Positions 49,121-56,779 of a stretch of DNA of 64,000 nt are shown piece after piece. The notes beneath the pieces were generated by a model. That model saw only the letters and a list, made by a program, of their open reading frames with translations. It ran no database searches and was not told the DNA's origin. The stretch's first letter is position 1; each line of letters opens with the position of its first letter. The DNA is from Mycobacterium sp. GA-2829. Its GTDB lineage: Bacteria; Actinomycetota; Actinomycetes; Mycobacteriales; Mycobacteriaceae. The translations under genes were made by a program, and so were the position numbers. Location of the stretch: the NCBI RefSeq assembly GCF_001499965.1, contig NZ_LQIT01000034.1, positions 62,001 to 126,000 of the forward strand, in the 5' to 3' direction.

Positions 49121-49977
49121 ACGACGACTTCCATGTGCAGATCCCACAGCGGTGCATCGAGGACCGCGCGGCCGATGTCCACGATGTGCGCGCCGAGATT
49201 GGCGATGCGCCGCAGCTGAGTCGCGTTCACCCCACCTGCGTAGGCGAGCAGGACGTCCGCGCCGCACGCGTGCATCGCAGAACTGACCGCCTCGAGATCG
49301 GCCAGACGACCGGTGTCGACCATGACCACTTCCGCACCGGCGTCGGCCGCCTCCAAGGCCTGTGCGACGTCGACGACCTGGACGGAAACCGGTCCGTTGT
49401 CCAATCCGCGTGCCGCCGTCACCGCGGCCGGCACACCGCCGAGCATCGCAACCTGATTCTTGCCCACGTAGACGAATTCGCCGTCGAGGAGCCGGTGGGA
49501 CAAACCCGCTACGTCGAGACCGGCGCGCAGCACCGGCTTGAGCTGGGCGGGCAGCTTCTTCCAGCCGCCGCAGACCACGCGAAGCCCTGCCGGCGCTTCG
49601 GCCTTGATCTCAGACCCACGCCGAGCGACCCCGCCCGCGAACCCGAGAACCCCCATGACGTGATCCTCGGCCACAGAGATCTCCCAGGCACTGCCCTCGA
49701 TGTAAACCAGCGGCTGCCCGCGGTCGGCCGATTCGCCCTCGACAGCGAGGATGTCCCATCGTCCAGCCGGATCCGCAGATGCCGGGTGGACCAGCGCCGT
49801 TCCCGCCACCAGTCCGGGCTCCGTCGGGCTGACCACCGCGCTGTACCGCCTCGTCAGGCCGCCAACCAGCTCCGCAGTGATGCGCCGCGGCAAATTCGAA
49901 AGCGACTCGCCTGCCGCCACGGGCTTCTTCAGACTTGCCCGCGACATGTTGTCGCGGAGCGACGTAAATGCCGTCAT
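49117..49977 (-). CDS. Quinolinate/nicotinate phosphoribosyltransferase-like protein in lar cluster
   Basis: A 286-residue protein of the NadC/ModD fold. After ATG 49977 it shows VEGESADRGQPLVYIEGSAW near 90, GFAGGVARRGSEIKAEAPAG near 118, GLSHRLLDGEFVYVGKNQVA near 163, and C-terminal LLAYAGGVNATQLRRIANLG, in the order of quinolinate phosphoribosyltransferases. The usual R-K-T-T-P-G catalytic stretch is replaced by GGWKKLPAQLK, so the activity may differ. LarB uses nicotinic acid adenine dinucleotide, which derives from nicotinate mononucleotide, the product of a NadC reaction; a dedicated precursor supplier is thus a sensible inference. It is divergent from larB across the 50039 element and coupled to larE. 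Confidence 0.8.
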   Translation of the reverse strand: MTAFTSLRDNMSRASLKKPVAAGESLSNLPRRITAELVGGLTRRYSAVVSPTEPGLVAGTALVHPASADPAGRWDILAVEGESADRGQPLVYIEGSAWEISVAEDHVMGVLGFAGGVARRGSEIKAEAPAGLRVVCGGWKKLPAQLKPVLRAGLDVAGLSHRLLDGEFVYVGKNQVAMLGGVPAAVTAARGLDNGPVSVQVVDVAQALEAADAGAEVVMVDTGRLADLEAVSSAMHACGADVLLAYAGGVNATQLRRIANLGAHIVDIGRAVLDAPLWDLHMEVVV

Positions 49978-50036
49978 TGTGGTCAGTTGCCCTTCAACTT
50001 CGCCTAGCCGGTCCTGCGACGGAATCGGAGACCCGC

Positions 50037-50065
50037 TTGATAGAGACTGTATCGGTCCGTAATCT
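50037..50065 (+). promoter_or_regulatory. larBC promoter with GATnGAGACnGTATCG element (50039-50057)
   Basis: TTGATA (50037-50042) and TAATCT (50060-50065) form a -35/-10 pair with 17-base spacing. Transcription would start near 50072, just before ATG 50076. The element GATAGAGACTGTATCGGTC lies across the -35 and spacer, the classic position for repression. It also lies 62 bases upstream of the divergent QPRTase-like gene and matches the site at 43933. Confidence 0.65.
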
Positions 50066-50075
50066 AGTGCACAAG

Positions 50076-50771
50076 ATGAACGCCATGGACGAACCCGCGA
50101 AGAACACCGTTTCCCCGGCAGCCGACACTTTGATCTACGACCGCGATCGGCTGGCCCGAATCGGCCTCCCGGAAGCAGTGTTCTGCTTGAACAAGAGCAC
50201 TGCCGACGTGGCACGTATTGTCGAGAGCCTCCTCGCTGATGGAGTCGGCCCCGTGCTGTTCACCCGCATGTCGGAGCAACAACGGCAATTGGTCTGCGAG
50301 AACACCCACGCGATCGTCGACTATGACGCCTTATCGCAGACGGCATTTCTCAACGGGACGCTGGGGAAGCGGAACGCACGAGTAGGCATCGTCGCCGCAG
50401 GCACGTCAGACCGATCAGTGGCGGCAGAGGCGCAGCGCACACTGCAGTTCCTCGGTATCGAATCAAGTCTTCACCTCGACGTGGGCGTGGCTGGGCTGTG
50501 GCGGCTACTCGAACGCGTCGACGACTTGCGCCGTGAGCAGGCGTTGATCGTGGTCGCAGGCATGGACGCTGCACTGGCTTCGGTAGTCGGAGGACTCGTG
50601 GCGTGCCCCGTCATCGCCGTACCGACATCGACCGGCTACGGCGCCGCGCGCGGCGGCGAAACCGCACTTAACGCGATGCTGGCAAGCTGCGCCCAGGGCG
50701 TCGTAGTGACCAACATCGACAACGGATTCGGTGCGGCGTGCGGCGCCGCGCGGATCGTCGGCCATTCATGA
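50076..50771 (+). CDS. larB: LarB, pyridinium carboxylase/hydrolase of NPN synthesis
   Basis: A 231-residue protein of the AIR-carboxylase-like LarB family. The second half is diagnostic: VGIVAAGTSDRSVAAEAQRT near 102, VVAGMDAALASVVGGL near 165 and TSTGYGAARGGETALNAML near 188, then TNIDNGFGAACGAARI. LarB carboxylates C5 of nicotinic acid adenine dinucleotide and hydrolyses the phosphoanhydride, the first step to the pincer cofactor. ATG 50076 fits the predicted promoter; ATG 50085 is an alternative. The frame is open upstream to 49968 but would overlap the divergent gene. Its TGA overlaps the larC ATG. Confidence 0.94.
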   Translation: MNAMDEPAKNTVSPAADTLIYDRDRLARIGLPEAVFCLNKSTADVARIVESLLADGVGPVLFTRMSEQQRQLVCENTHAIVDYDALSQTAFLNGTLGKRNARVGIVAAGTSDRSVAAEAQRTLQFLGIESSLHLDVGVAGLWRLLERVDDLRREQALIVVAGMDAALASVVGGLVACPVIAVPTSTGYGAARGGETALNAMLASCAQGVVVTNIDNGFGAACGAARIVGHS

Positions 50772-51949
50772 GCTGCACGCTCTACATCGACTGCGTCGGC
50801 GGGATCGCCGGCGATATGTTGCTGTCGGCGCTGATCGATGCGGGAGCGTCACTGGCCGATATTCTCGCGAAGCTACCCGTCACCGGTGTCGGTCTCGACA
50901 TACGTGCAGTCGAGCGTCACGGCATCGGCGCAACAGCGTTGACCGTGAACGCTCCCCACGAACACGCCCATCGGCGGATTCAGGATATTCGCGCGATCAT
51001 CGACTCCAGTTCGATGCCCGCCGGCGCGAAGGCACGAGCCCACCGGGCCTTCGAGGTGCTTGCGGTGGCCGAGGGCCACGTGCACCGCATTTCACCCGAC
51101 GACGTGACGTTTCATGAGGTCGGGGCGCTCGATGCCATCGTCGACATCTGCGGTGTCGCACTGGCGTTGGACCAGCTGGCGGTCGGTGAGATCGTCTGCT
51201 CACCGCTTCCCATGGGCCGCGGAACCACCCGCAGCGCACACGGCGTACTTCCCCTGCCGGCGCCGGCCACCTTGGAAATCCTCCGCGGCAGTCCCGTGTA
51301 CGCGATTGACGTGGAGGGCGAAACGGTAACGCCGACGGGGGCCGCCTTGGTGAAATCCCTGAGTGATCGGTTCGGCTCGATGCCATCGATGACGCTGTCG
51401 GTCATCGGTATCGGATCGGGCACCGCTGATTGGGGGGCAGTGCCGAATGTGGCGCGCGCGGTCCTCGGTACACCAGATCCAGCGCAGCCGGATCCTGGTA
51501 GGGCGGCATTAGTCCTGGAGACCAATCTCGACGACATGCTGCCCGAATGGGTGCCCAACGTGCTACAGGCGTGTCTGGATGCCGGTGCGCACGACGCCTG
51601 GACGACGCCAGCGGGCATGAAGAACGGCCGACCCGGAATCATGCTCTCCGCCCTGGTTTCCACATCGCACGAACGCGCGGTCGCCCGTGCGCTGCTGCGG
51701 CACACTACCACTCTCGGGGTTCGGGTCCGGCGGGTCGAGCACCGATGGGCCCTGGAACGGCGTTTCGAATCAGTCAGCATCGACGGTCATCAGATCAGCG
51801 TCAAGTTCGGCACGCTCGACGGCGAAGTCGTCAACGTGAAGCCGGAACACCGGGACTGCGTCGCTACGGCTGAGGCGACGGGACGCAGCGTCAAGTCGGT
51901 GTGGATCGAGGCACTCGCAGCAGCACATCGGGGAGACACCAACCGGTGA
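50768..51949 (+). CDS. larC: LarC, nickel insertase (CTP-dependent cyclometallase)
   Basis: A 393-residue protein. The opening CTLYIDCVGGIAGDMLLSAL and the segment DVTFHEVGALDAIVDICGVA near 112 are LarC1-type. LVLETNLDDMLPEWVPNVLQ near 250 and VRRVEHRWALERRFESV near 320 are LarC2-type. In Lactobacillus plantarum these halves lie in two frames joined by programmed frameshifting; here one continuous frame encodes both. LarC inserts Ni(II) into the dithiolated nucleotide, consuming CTP. ATG 50768 overlaps the larB stop (ATGA), so LarB and LarC are translationally coupled. Confidence 0.94.
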   Translation: MSCTLYIDCVGGIAGDMLLSALIDAGASLADILAKLPVTGVGLDIRAVERHGIGATALTVNAPHEHAHRRIQDIRAIIDSSSMPAGAKARAHRAFEVLAVAEGHVHRISPDDVTFHEVGALDAIVDICGVALALDQLAVGEIVCSPLPMGRGTTRSAHGVLPLPAPATLEILRGSPVYAIDVEGETVTPTGAALVKSLSDRFGSMPSMTLSVIGIGSGTADWGAVPNVARAVLGTPDPAQPDPGRAALVLETNLDDMLPEWVPNVLQACLDAGAHDAWTTPAGMKNGRPGIMLSALVSTSHERAVARALLRHTTTLGVRVRRVEHRWALERRFESVSIDGHQISVKFGTLDGEVVNVKPEHRDCVATAEATGRSVKSVWIEALAAAHRGDTNR

Positions 51950-52003
51950 GCCTGCGGCAGGACACCATTCCAACGATTCATCCCAACCTACGGAGTAACC
52001 AAG

Positions 52004-52993
52004 ATGGCCAACGCTGAACCAATTCGACTGGGAACAAGCGGACTGCAGATATCACCAATCGTTCTGGGGTGCATGAGTTTCGGTGATCCCAGTCGCGGTC
52101 GGCATTCCTGGGTGCTCGACGAGGACACGGCGCGACCACTGCTGATCGCGGCCATGGAGGCCGGCATCACAACTCTGGACACCGCGAACGAATATTCGAG
52201 CGGATCGAGTGAAGAGGTCATCGGCAACTTCGTCGCCGACGTCGGATCCCGTGAACAATTCATAATCGCTACGAAGCTCTTCGCACCAATGCGCCCCGGC
52301 CCCAACGGATACGGACTCTCACGCCGTGCGGTTATGGAACAAGTGGATGCATCGCTGCGTCGCCTGCGCTGCGACTGGATCGACCTGTATCAGATCCACC
52401 GCTTCGATCCCACGTCACCGATCGAGGAGACGATGGAGGCACTGCACGACGTGGTGAAAGCCGGAAAGGTGCGCTACATCGGCGCCTCATCGATGTGGAC
52501 ATGGCAGTTCGCCCGCATGCAGCACACCGCAGAGCTTCACGGCTGGACGCGCTTCGTTTCCATGCAGGACCAGTACAACCTCGTGCAACGCGAGGAAGAA
52601 CGCGAGATGCACCCCTACTGTCTGGCTTCCGGAGTCGGAGTGCTGCCGTGGTCACCATTGGCTCGCGGTCGGTTGACCCGCGACTGGGATGATGCGTCGA
52701 CGGCACGTGCGAGCAAGGACGAGTTCGGCAGGTTCTTGTACCGTCAAGCCGAGGAATCCGATCGCGCCATCGCCGCTGCCGTCGCAAGGATCGCTGAGCA
52801 GCGCGGTGTTTCGCGCGCACAAATCGCGCTCGCCTGGGTGCGCCAACAGGCCGCGGTGAGCGCACCCATCGTCGGGGTCACAAAACCCCACCATCTCGAC
52901 GACGCCGTCGCCTCGCTGCAGATTCGCCTCTCTCAAGAGGAACTGACAATGCTGACCGAGCCCTACACTCCTCGACGGCCCGAGGGCTTCTAG
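52004..52993 (+). CDS. Aldo/keto reductase
   Basis: A 329-residue AKR barrel. The NADPH/active-site tetrad is visible: D and Y in TLDTANEYSSGSSEEVIGNF near 52, K in IATKLFAPM near 85 and H in LYQIHRFDP near 126. The C-terminal cofactor segment APIVGVTKPHHLDDAVASLQ near 287 is typical. It reduces aldehydes or ketones with NADPH. It begins 54 bases after larC and precedes a metallo-beta-lactamase gene. A closely similar AKR occurs at 55775-56779 beside another such hydrolase. Confidence 0.92.
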   Translation: MANAEPIRLGTSGLQISPIVLGCMSFGDPSRGRHSWVLDEDTARPLLIAAMEAGITTLDTANEYSSGSSEEVIGNFVADVGSREQFIIATKLFAPMRPGPNGYGLSRRAVMEQVDASLRRLRCDWIDLYQIHRFDPTSPIEETMEALHDVVKAGKVRYIGASSMWTWQFARMQHTAELHGWTRFVSMQDQYNLVQREEEREMHPYCLASGVGVLPWSPLARGRLTRDWDDASTARASKDEFGRFLYRQAEESDRAIAAAVARIAEQRGVSRAQIALAWVRQQAAVSAPIVGVTKPHHLDDAVASLQIRLSQEELTMLTEPYTPRRPEGF

Positions 52994-53059
52994 TCAGGCC
53001 CGCAACGCGCACCAGCTTCGGACAGTGGCCTGTTACCAACTCATTTCAGGAAGGTTCGA

Positions 53060-53866
53060 ATGGCGATCAGCCGAATCGATTACGTGTCGGACGCCGAGCA
53101 CCGCATCCAACCCAGCGACTTTCTTGAAGCACCGTCGTCGGCGGCGTCGGACTGGCAAACAAGCTCCCCATGGTTCGACGACGCGGGATGGGTGCTCCCC
53201 CTCGGAGGCTTCCTGATCCGCACAGAAGGACGGACAATCCTCATCGACGCCGGGATCGGACCCAATATCGACATCCTCGACCACAGCGGCCAACTGCTGA
53301 CCTCGCTCGGCCAACTCGGAACCGCCGCCGACGAGGTCACCGACATCATCCTGACGCACTTGCACGTCGACCACGTCGGGTGGATCGCGCCGGCCGGTGA
53401 GCCGGTTTTCAGTCACGCCCGCCATTACTGTCACCGCGCCGACTTCGACCGCCTGGGCAGCGACACAGGCAGCAGTCCGGCGATGACGGGGGTGCACGAC
53501 GCCGTGAAGGCGGTGTCCGACCTTCTGAATGTGGCCGATGGCGACCAGACCGAGATCACCTCGTCGATATCGTTGCGGCTCTTCCCTGGACACACGCCAG
53601 GCAACTGCATCGTCGACGTCGACACCGCTGAGGGACCGGTTCTGCTTCTGGGCGATACAGCGCATCACCCCGTGCTGCTCGTCGAGGACGGGTGGACCGA
53701 CCGGCTCGATGAAAATCCTGCCGAAGCGGCGCGGGCGCGCGTCCGGGTCGCCGAGGAGATGGAGCGCACCAACGCCGTGGGGCTGGGCGCACATTTCCCG
53801 GGAGTTCGCGGAGGACGCATCACACGTGATGCGTCTGGCAAACGACAGTGGCGCCCCACGGCGTGA
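53060..53866 (+). CDS. Metallo-beta-lactamase-fold hydrolase (lactonase-like)
   Basis: A 268-residue MBL-fold protein. Metal ligands are HLHVDHVGW (HxHxDH) near 97, the later His in SLRLFPGHTPGNCIVDV near 178 and Asp/His in LLLGDTAHHPVLLVED near 198. The pattern matches AttM/AiiA-type lactonases and related hydrolases. It is strongly similar to the MBL gene at 56776-57654 throughout. It follows the AKR by 66 bases with an AGGAAGG ribosome site. A lactone-opening role would fit with an AKR and carboxylic acid reductase. Confidence 0.92.
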   Translation: MAISRIDYVSDAEHRIQPSDFLEAPSSAASDWQTSSPWFDDAGWVLPLGGFLIRTEGRTILIDAGIGPNIDILDHSGQLLTSLGQLGTAADEVTDIILTHLHVDHVGWIAPAGEPVFSHARHYCHRADFDRLGSDTGSSPAMTGVHDAVKAVSDLLNVADGDQTEITSSISLRLFPGHTPGNCIVDVDTAEGPVLLLGDTAHHPVLLVEDGWTDRLDENPAEAARARVRVAEEMERTNAVGLGAHFPGVRGGRITRDASGKRQWRPTA

Positions 53867-54033
53867 AGCAGGGCGCCCGCGCCTCGCCAATGCAATCCGT
53901 GCCAGTCGACCCACGCTCGCGCGTTCGGTTGACACGCTGCGCAAGCGGCTTGCCTGCACCGGCACCACACGGTGTTGAACACTGATCCTGGGACTCGTGC
54001 TCACGAGGCACCGCGGCGGCTCAGGAGATCGAC

Positions 54034-54638
54034 ATGAGTGAGGCAACACAAAAGGGGCGTGGTCGTCCGCGCGACCCGCAATTGGAGACGCGCATGTACA
54101 TAGCGGTTGCCGCGTGTACGCCCGGACGGGATGGGGCCGGTACGAGCATCGAATGGGTTGCGCGCGAGGCGAAAGTGGGGAAATCATCAAACTATCGGCG
54201 GTGGCCTGACGCCGGCGCCTTATTGGTCGACGCACTCGCCGCGCAGATCCAGTTGCCAGTCGAGATCGACACGGTTCTGTCCGAACTGACCTCGTCATAC
54301 TGGCCCGCGCGCTGTCCGCCTTGTTCGTCAGTGATAAGGGCGAATCGATCGTGCGGTTGTCGGCGGAAGTGGCGTCGATTCCGACGCTATGGCCGCGATG
54401 GCGCGCTTTCGCCGATGCACTTCTCGCGGAGAAGGGACCGGTCGTGCGCCGCGGCATCGACCGCGAGTTGCGAGCCGCTACCGATGTCGGCGTGTTACTC
54501 GACATGGTCTTCGGAGGCCTGCTGCTGCACTATCTCGCCTCGGCCGACCGGCGGGCACCCGCGGTACACAGCGACGAGGACTACCCGCAGATGCGCGTCG
54601 CCGCTGCGATCCGCACCGCAGCAACAGATCTCACCTGA
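54034..54638 (+). pseudogene. Decayed TetR-family regulator with at least three frameshifts
   Basis: The reading frame opens with GRGRPRDPQLETRM at 54034 and recovers WVAREAKVGKSSNYRRWPDA, matching the intact TetR at 25295. The expected VYARTGWGRYE segment lies in another frame at about 54113-54145, which requires two compensating shifts. A third shift near 54272 moves the frame again: the ligand domain (FVSDKGESIVRLSAEVASIP to RTAATDLT) continues in a different phase to a TGA at 54638. No single frame encodes the whole protein. It is either a pseudogene or affected by assembly errors. It lies between the MBL gene and the CAR remnant. Confidence 0.8.
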
Positions 54639-54678
54639 TAACTCTTTGCGGTACGCTGGGTGTCCGTATAACGTGGGT

Positions 54679-54696
54679 CACATCCCATGGGATGTG
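54679..54696. promoter_or_regulatory. Perfect 18-bp palindrome CACATCCCATGGGATGTG
   Basis: It lies 40 bases past the end of the broken TetR gene and just before the CAR remnant. Its length fits a TetR operator, so it may be the stranded operator of the lost CAR/TetR unit. No T-run follows, which argues against a terminator. Confidence 0.55.
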
Positions 54697-54701
54697 GCGT
54701 G

Positions 54702-54944
54702 CAATGCGCATCACTGCCCGACACTCAACGGCGGCTCTCGGCATTGACGCTGATCGAAGCATTCGCAAAATCCGAATCAACAGACGGCTTAAAGGTGCCG
54801 ACCGAGCGCTTCCGCGATGGCGTTCGCACCGCGGGCATCGACGACGACGGCGAGATCCCGCATCTGTCAGCCACATTGATCCGCAAGTACGTCGACGATC
54901 TCGATCTCCTCGGTCTGCTCGAGGGCAGATCGTGGCGGTTCGAG
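54702..54944 (+). pseudogene. C-terminal remnant of a carboxylic acid reductase gene
   Basis: One plus-strand frame reads SLPDTQRRLSALTLIEAFAK, then VPTERFRDGVRTAGI and DGEIPHLSATLIRKYVDDLD. The intact CAR ends with LPEKQRRASILPMIEFWRRP, AQRFEAAVRDQKIGRDGEIP and HITKEVIMAY in the same order and spacing. About 75 residues of a second CAR survive; a stop at 54669 closes the frame upstream and the rest of the ~1,170-residue protein is absent. It is too short to function, so this is a relic of a deleted paralogue. Confidence 0.8.
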
Positions 54945-54985
54945 CACTGCCGTGTATTCACGATCCCGTCTGAAAGGATGCTGTT

Positions 54986-55477
54986 GTGGCACGCTGGTAT
55001 CCGTTGGAACCGGTCGATGTCGACTTCTTCGCATCGGCACCGCTCGTGTTCTCGTATCGAAGACGATTCGCCGCGACACCTGAACAGGTGTGGAAATCGC
55101 TCACGTCGAACGAATCGGTTGCCGCATGGGGTACGTCAATCAAGGCCATCACATGGACCTCACCCTCTCCGTTCGGTAATGGGACTACCCGCCAGGCGGC
55201 AGGCCTGGGCGGAGCCGCCCTGCGGGAGCGCTACTTCCGCTGGGAGGAGGGGCACCGCCACTCATTCTATGCGTACGAAGCGAACATGCCGTTCTTCAAA
55301 CGCTTCGCCGAGGACTATGTAGTCGAACCCTACGACGCTGCAACGATGTTCACGTGGACAGCGGCTGTGGAGCCCACAGCGCCGTTTGCGCTGCCCCTCA
55401 AAATGCTCTCCCCGCTTCTGAAGAAGCTGTTCGAACGCATCCCGAACGAGGGTCAGCGGTACTTCGGCGATGCGTGA
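54986..55477 (+). CDS. SRPBCC-fold (START/polyketide-cyclase-like) protein
   Basis: A 163-residue helix-grip protein. Features include LVFSYRRRFAATPEQVWKSL near 20, a WGTSIKAITWTSPSPFGNGT strand pair near 48, RERYFRWEEGHRHSFYAYEA near 80 and a C-terminal long-helix segment SPLLKKLFERIPNEGQRYFG. Such proteins bind hydrophobic ligands or act as small cyclases. Start ATG 54986 is preceded by GAAAGGATGCTG. It lies 40 bases after the CAR remnant on the same strand. The ligand is unknown. Confidence 0.82.
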   Translation: MARWYPLEPVDVDFFASAPLVFSYRRRFAATPEQVWKSLTSNESVAAWGTSIKAITWTSPSPFGNGTTRQAAGLGGAALRERYFRWEEGHRHSFYAYEANMPFFKRFAEDYVVEPYDAATMFTWTAAVEPTAPFALPLKMLSPLLKKLFERIPNEGQRYFGDA

Positions 55478-55774
55478 TACAGACCGATGCGAGTACCACC
55501 GCGCGTACCGTTGTGTCGATGCTTCTGCCCTGTCCGCGTCCCTACCGTCGGCGAGATCGAGGCTCGCTAGGACTCGTCGGGGTGCTTTGGCCGCATCTAC
55601 GCGTCTGGAGGCGATCCCCTCACCCTGACATCGAAGCAGCCGTAGCACGTCTCACGCATATCGGCGGCTACCAGTGGACACTCGCCGATCGAGAGCGAGC
55701 TGACGATCACGACACCGTCCTCGGAAGTCGACCCGTCGGCCTCGTTCCCTGTGCCGAAATTGAGCGCAGCCAAA
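55478..55774. other. Gene-poor stretch between convergent SRPBCC and AKR genes
   Basis: Nearly 300 bases between the ends of two convergent genes. Frames on both strands are Arg/Ser-rich and show no recognisable protein. I see no clear hairpin with T-run and no repeat. It may be further debris of the decayed copy of the CAR module. Confidence 0.4.
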
Positions 55775-56779
55775 TTATTTGCCTGCCGCGCTCTGGGGGA
55801 ACATCCCGCTCCGCACCAGCGAGTTCGCGCTTTCGAGAGTCGAGATTTCTTCGTCAGACAGTTCGAGGTCCGTCGCGGCGACGGCGTCGTCGATGTGGTG
55901 TTCCTTCGTCGCACCGACGATGGGCGAGGCCACGATCGACTTGCTCGAGAGCCAGGCCAAAGCAACGCGTGACATCGGCTCGCCTCGTCCGTCGGCGACC
56001 TCTTGCAGAGTCTGGACCACCTGCCGATAGGCGGCTTCGTCGCGGTCGTACAGCATCGTCGCCATCGGGTCGTTGCTCGCACGCTCACCGGAACCCGACG
56101 CCTGCCACGGCCGCGCGAGCCGGCCGCGTGCCAGCGGGCTCCATGGCAGTATTCCCAGACCGGTAGCCGCACAGAGCGGCGCGATCTCGCTTTCGAGATC
56201 GCGGACCATCAAGTTGTACTGCTGTTGCAGTGAAACGAATTTCGTCCATCCGTTGCGCTCGGCCGCCCGCTGCATCAACGCCAGCTGCCAGGCCATAAGG
56301 TTCGACGCACCGATGTAGCGAGCCTTACCCGCCCGCACGACGTCGTGCAATGCCTCCATGGTCTCCTCGATCGGCACGGTCGCATCGAAACCGTGCAGTT
56401 GATAGAGGTCGACGTAGTCGGTGCCGAGGCGGCGCAGGGACGCGTCGATCTCATGAAGGATCGCGACACGGCTGAGACCGCCGCCGTTGCGTCCCTGGCG
56501 CATACGCCCGAAGACCTTGGTGGCGATCTGAAACTCCTCGCGCGGAGCCAACTCCGCGGTCAGAGTACCGAGAATCTCCTCGCTACTGCCGTCGGAGTAG
56601 GCGTTCGCTGTGTCGAACGTCGTAATGCCGGCCTCGTACGCGCGCCGGATGAACGGTCGCGCGTCGTCGACACCCAGCGTCCAACTCGGGTAGCCGCGCT
56701 GCGGATCCCCGTAGGTCATCATGCCCAGAGTGACGGCGCTCAGTTCCAATCCGCTGGCCCCGAGTCGTACGGTCTTCAT
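55775..56779 (-). CDS. Aldo/keto reductase
   Basis: A 334-residue AKR with tetrad residues in TFDTANAYSDGSSEEILGTL near 54, FQIATKVFGRM near 82 and DLYQLHGFDATVPIEETMEA near 124, and cofactor segment VASPIVGATKEHHIDDAVAA near 288. It closely parallels the AKR at 52004-52993. Its ATG overlaps the stop of the MBL gene upstream, making it the third gene of the operon CAR-MBL-AKR. With CAR producing aldehydes, this AKR could reduce them to alcohols. Confidence 0.93.
   Translation of the reverse strand: MKTVRLGASGLELSAVTLGMMTYGDPQRGYPSWTLGVDDARPFIRRAYEAGITTFDTANAYSDGSSEEILGTLTAELAPREEFQIATKVFGRMRQGRNGGGLSRVAILHEIDASLRRLGTDYVDLYQLHGFDATVPIEETMEALHDVVRAGKARYIGASNLMAWQLALMQRAAERNGWTKFVSLQQQYNLMVRDLESEIAPLCAATGLGILPWSPLARGRLARPWQASGSGERASNDPMATMLYDRDEAAYRQVVQTLQEVADGRGEPMSRVALAWLSSKSIVASPIVGATKEHHIDDAVAATDLELSDEEISTLESANSLVRSGMFPQSAAGK

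Noticed and set aside
55354..56166. 270-codon plus-strand frame spanning the end of the SRPBCC gene and the AKR gene
   Set aside because: Arg-rich shadow overlapping two real genes on both strands, without motifs.
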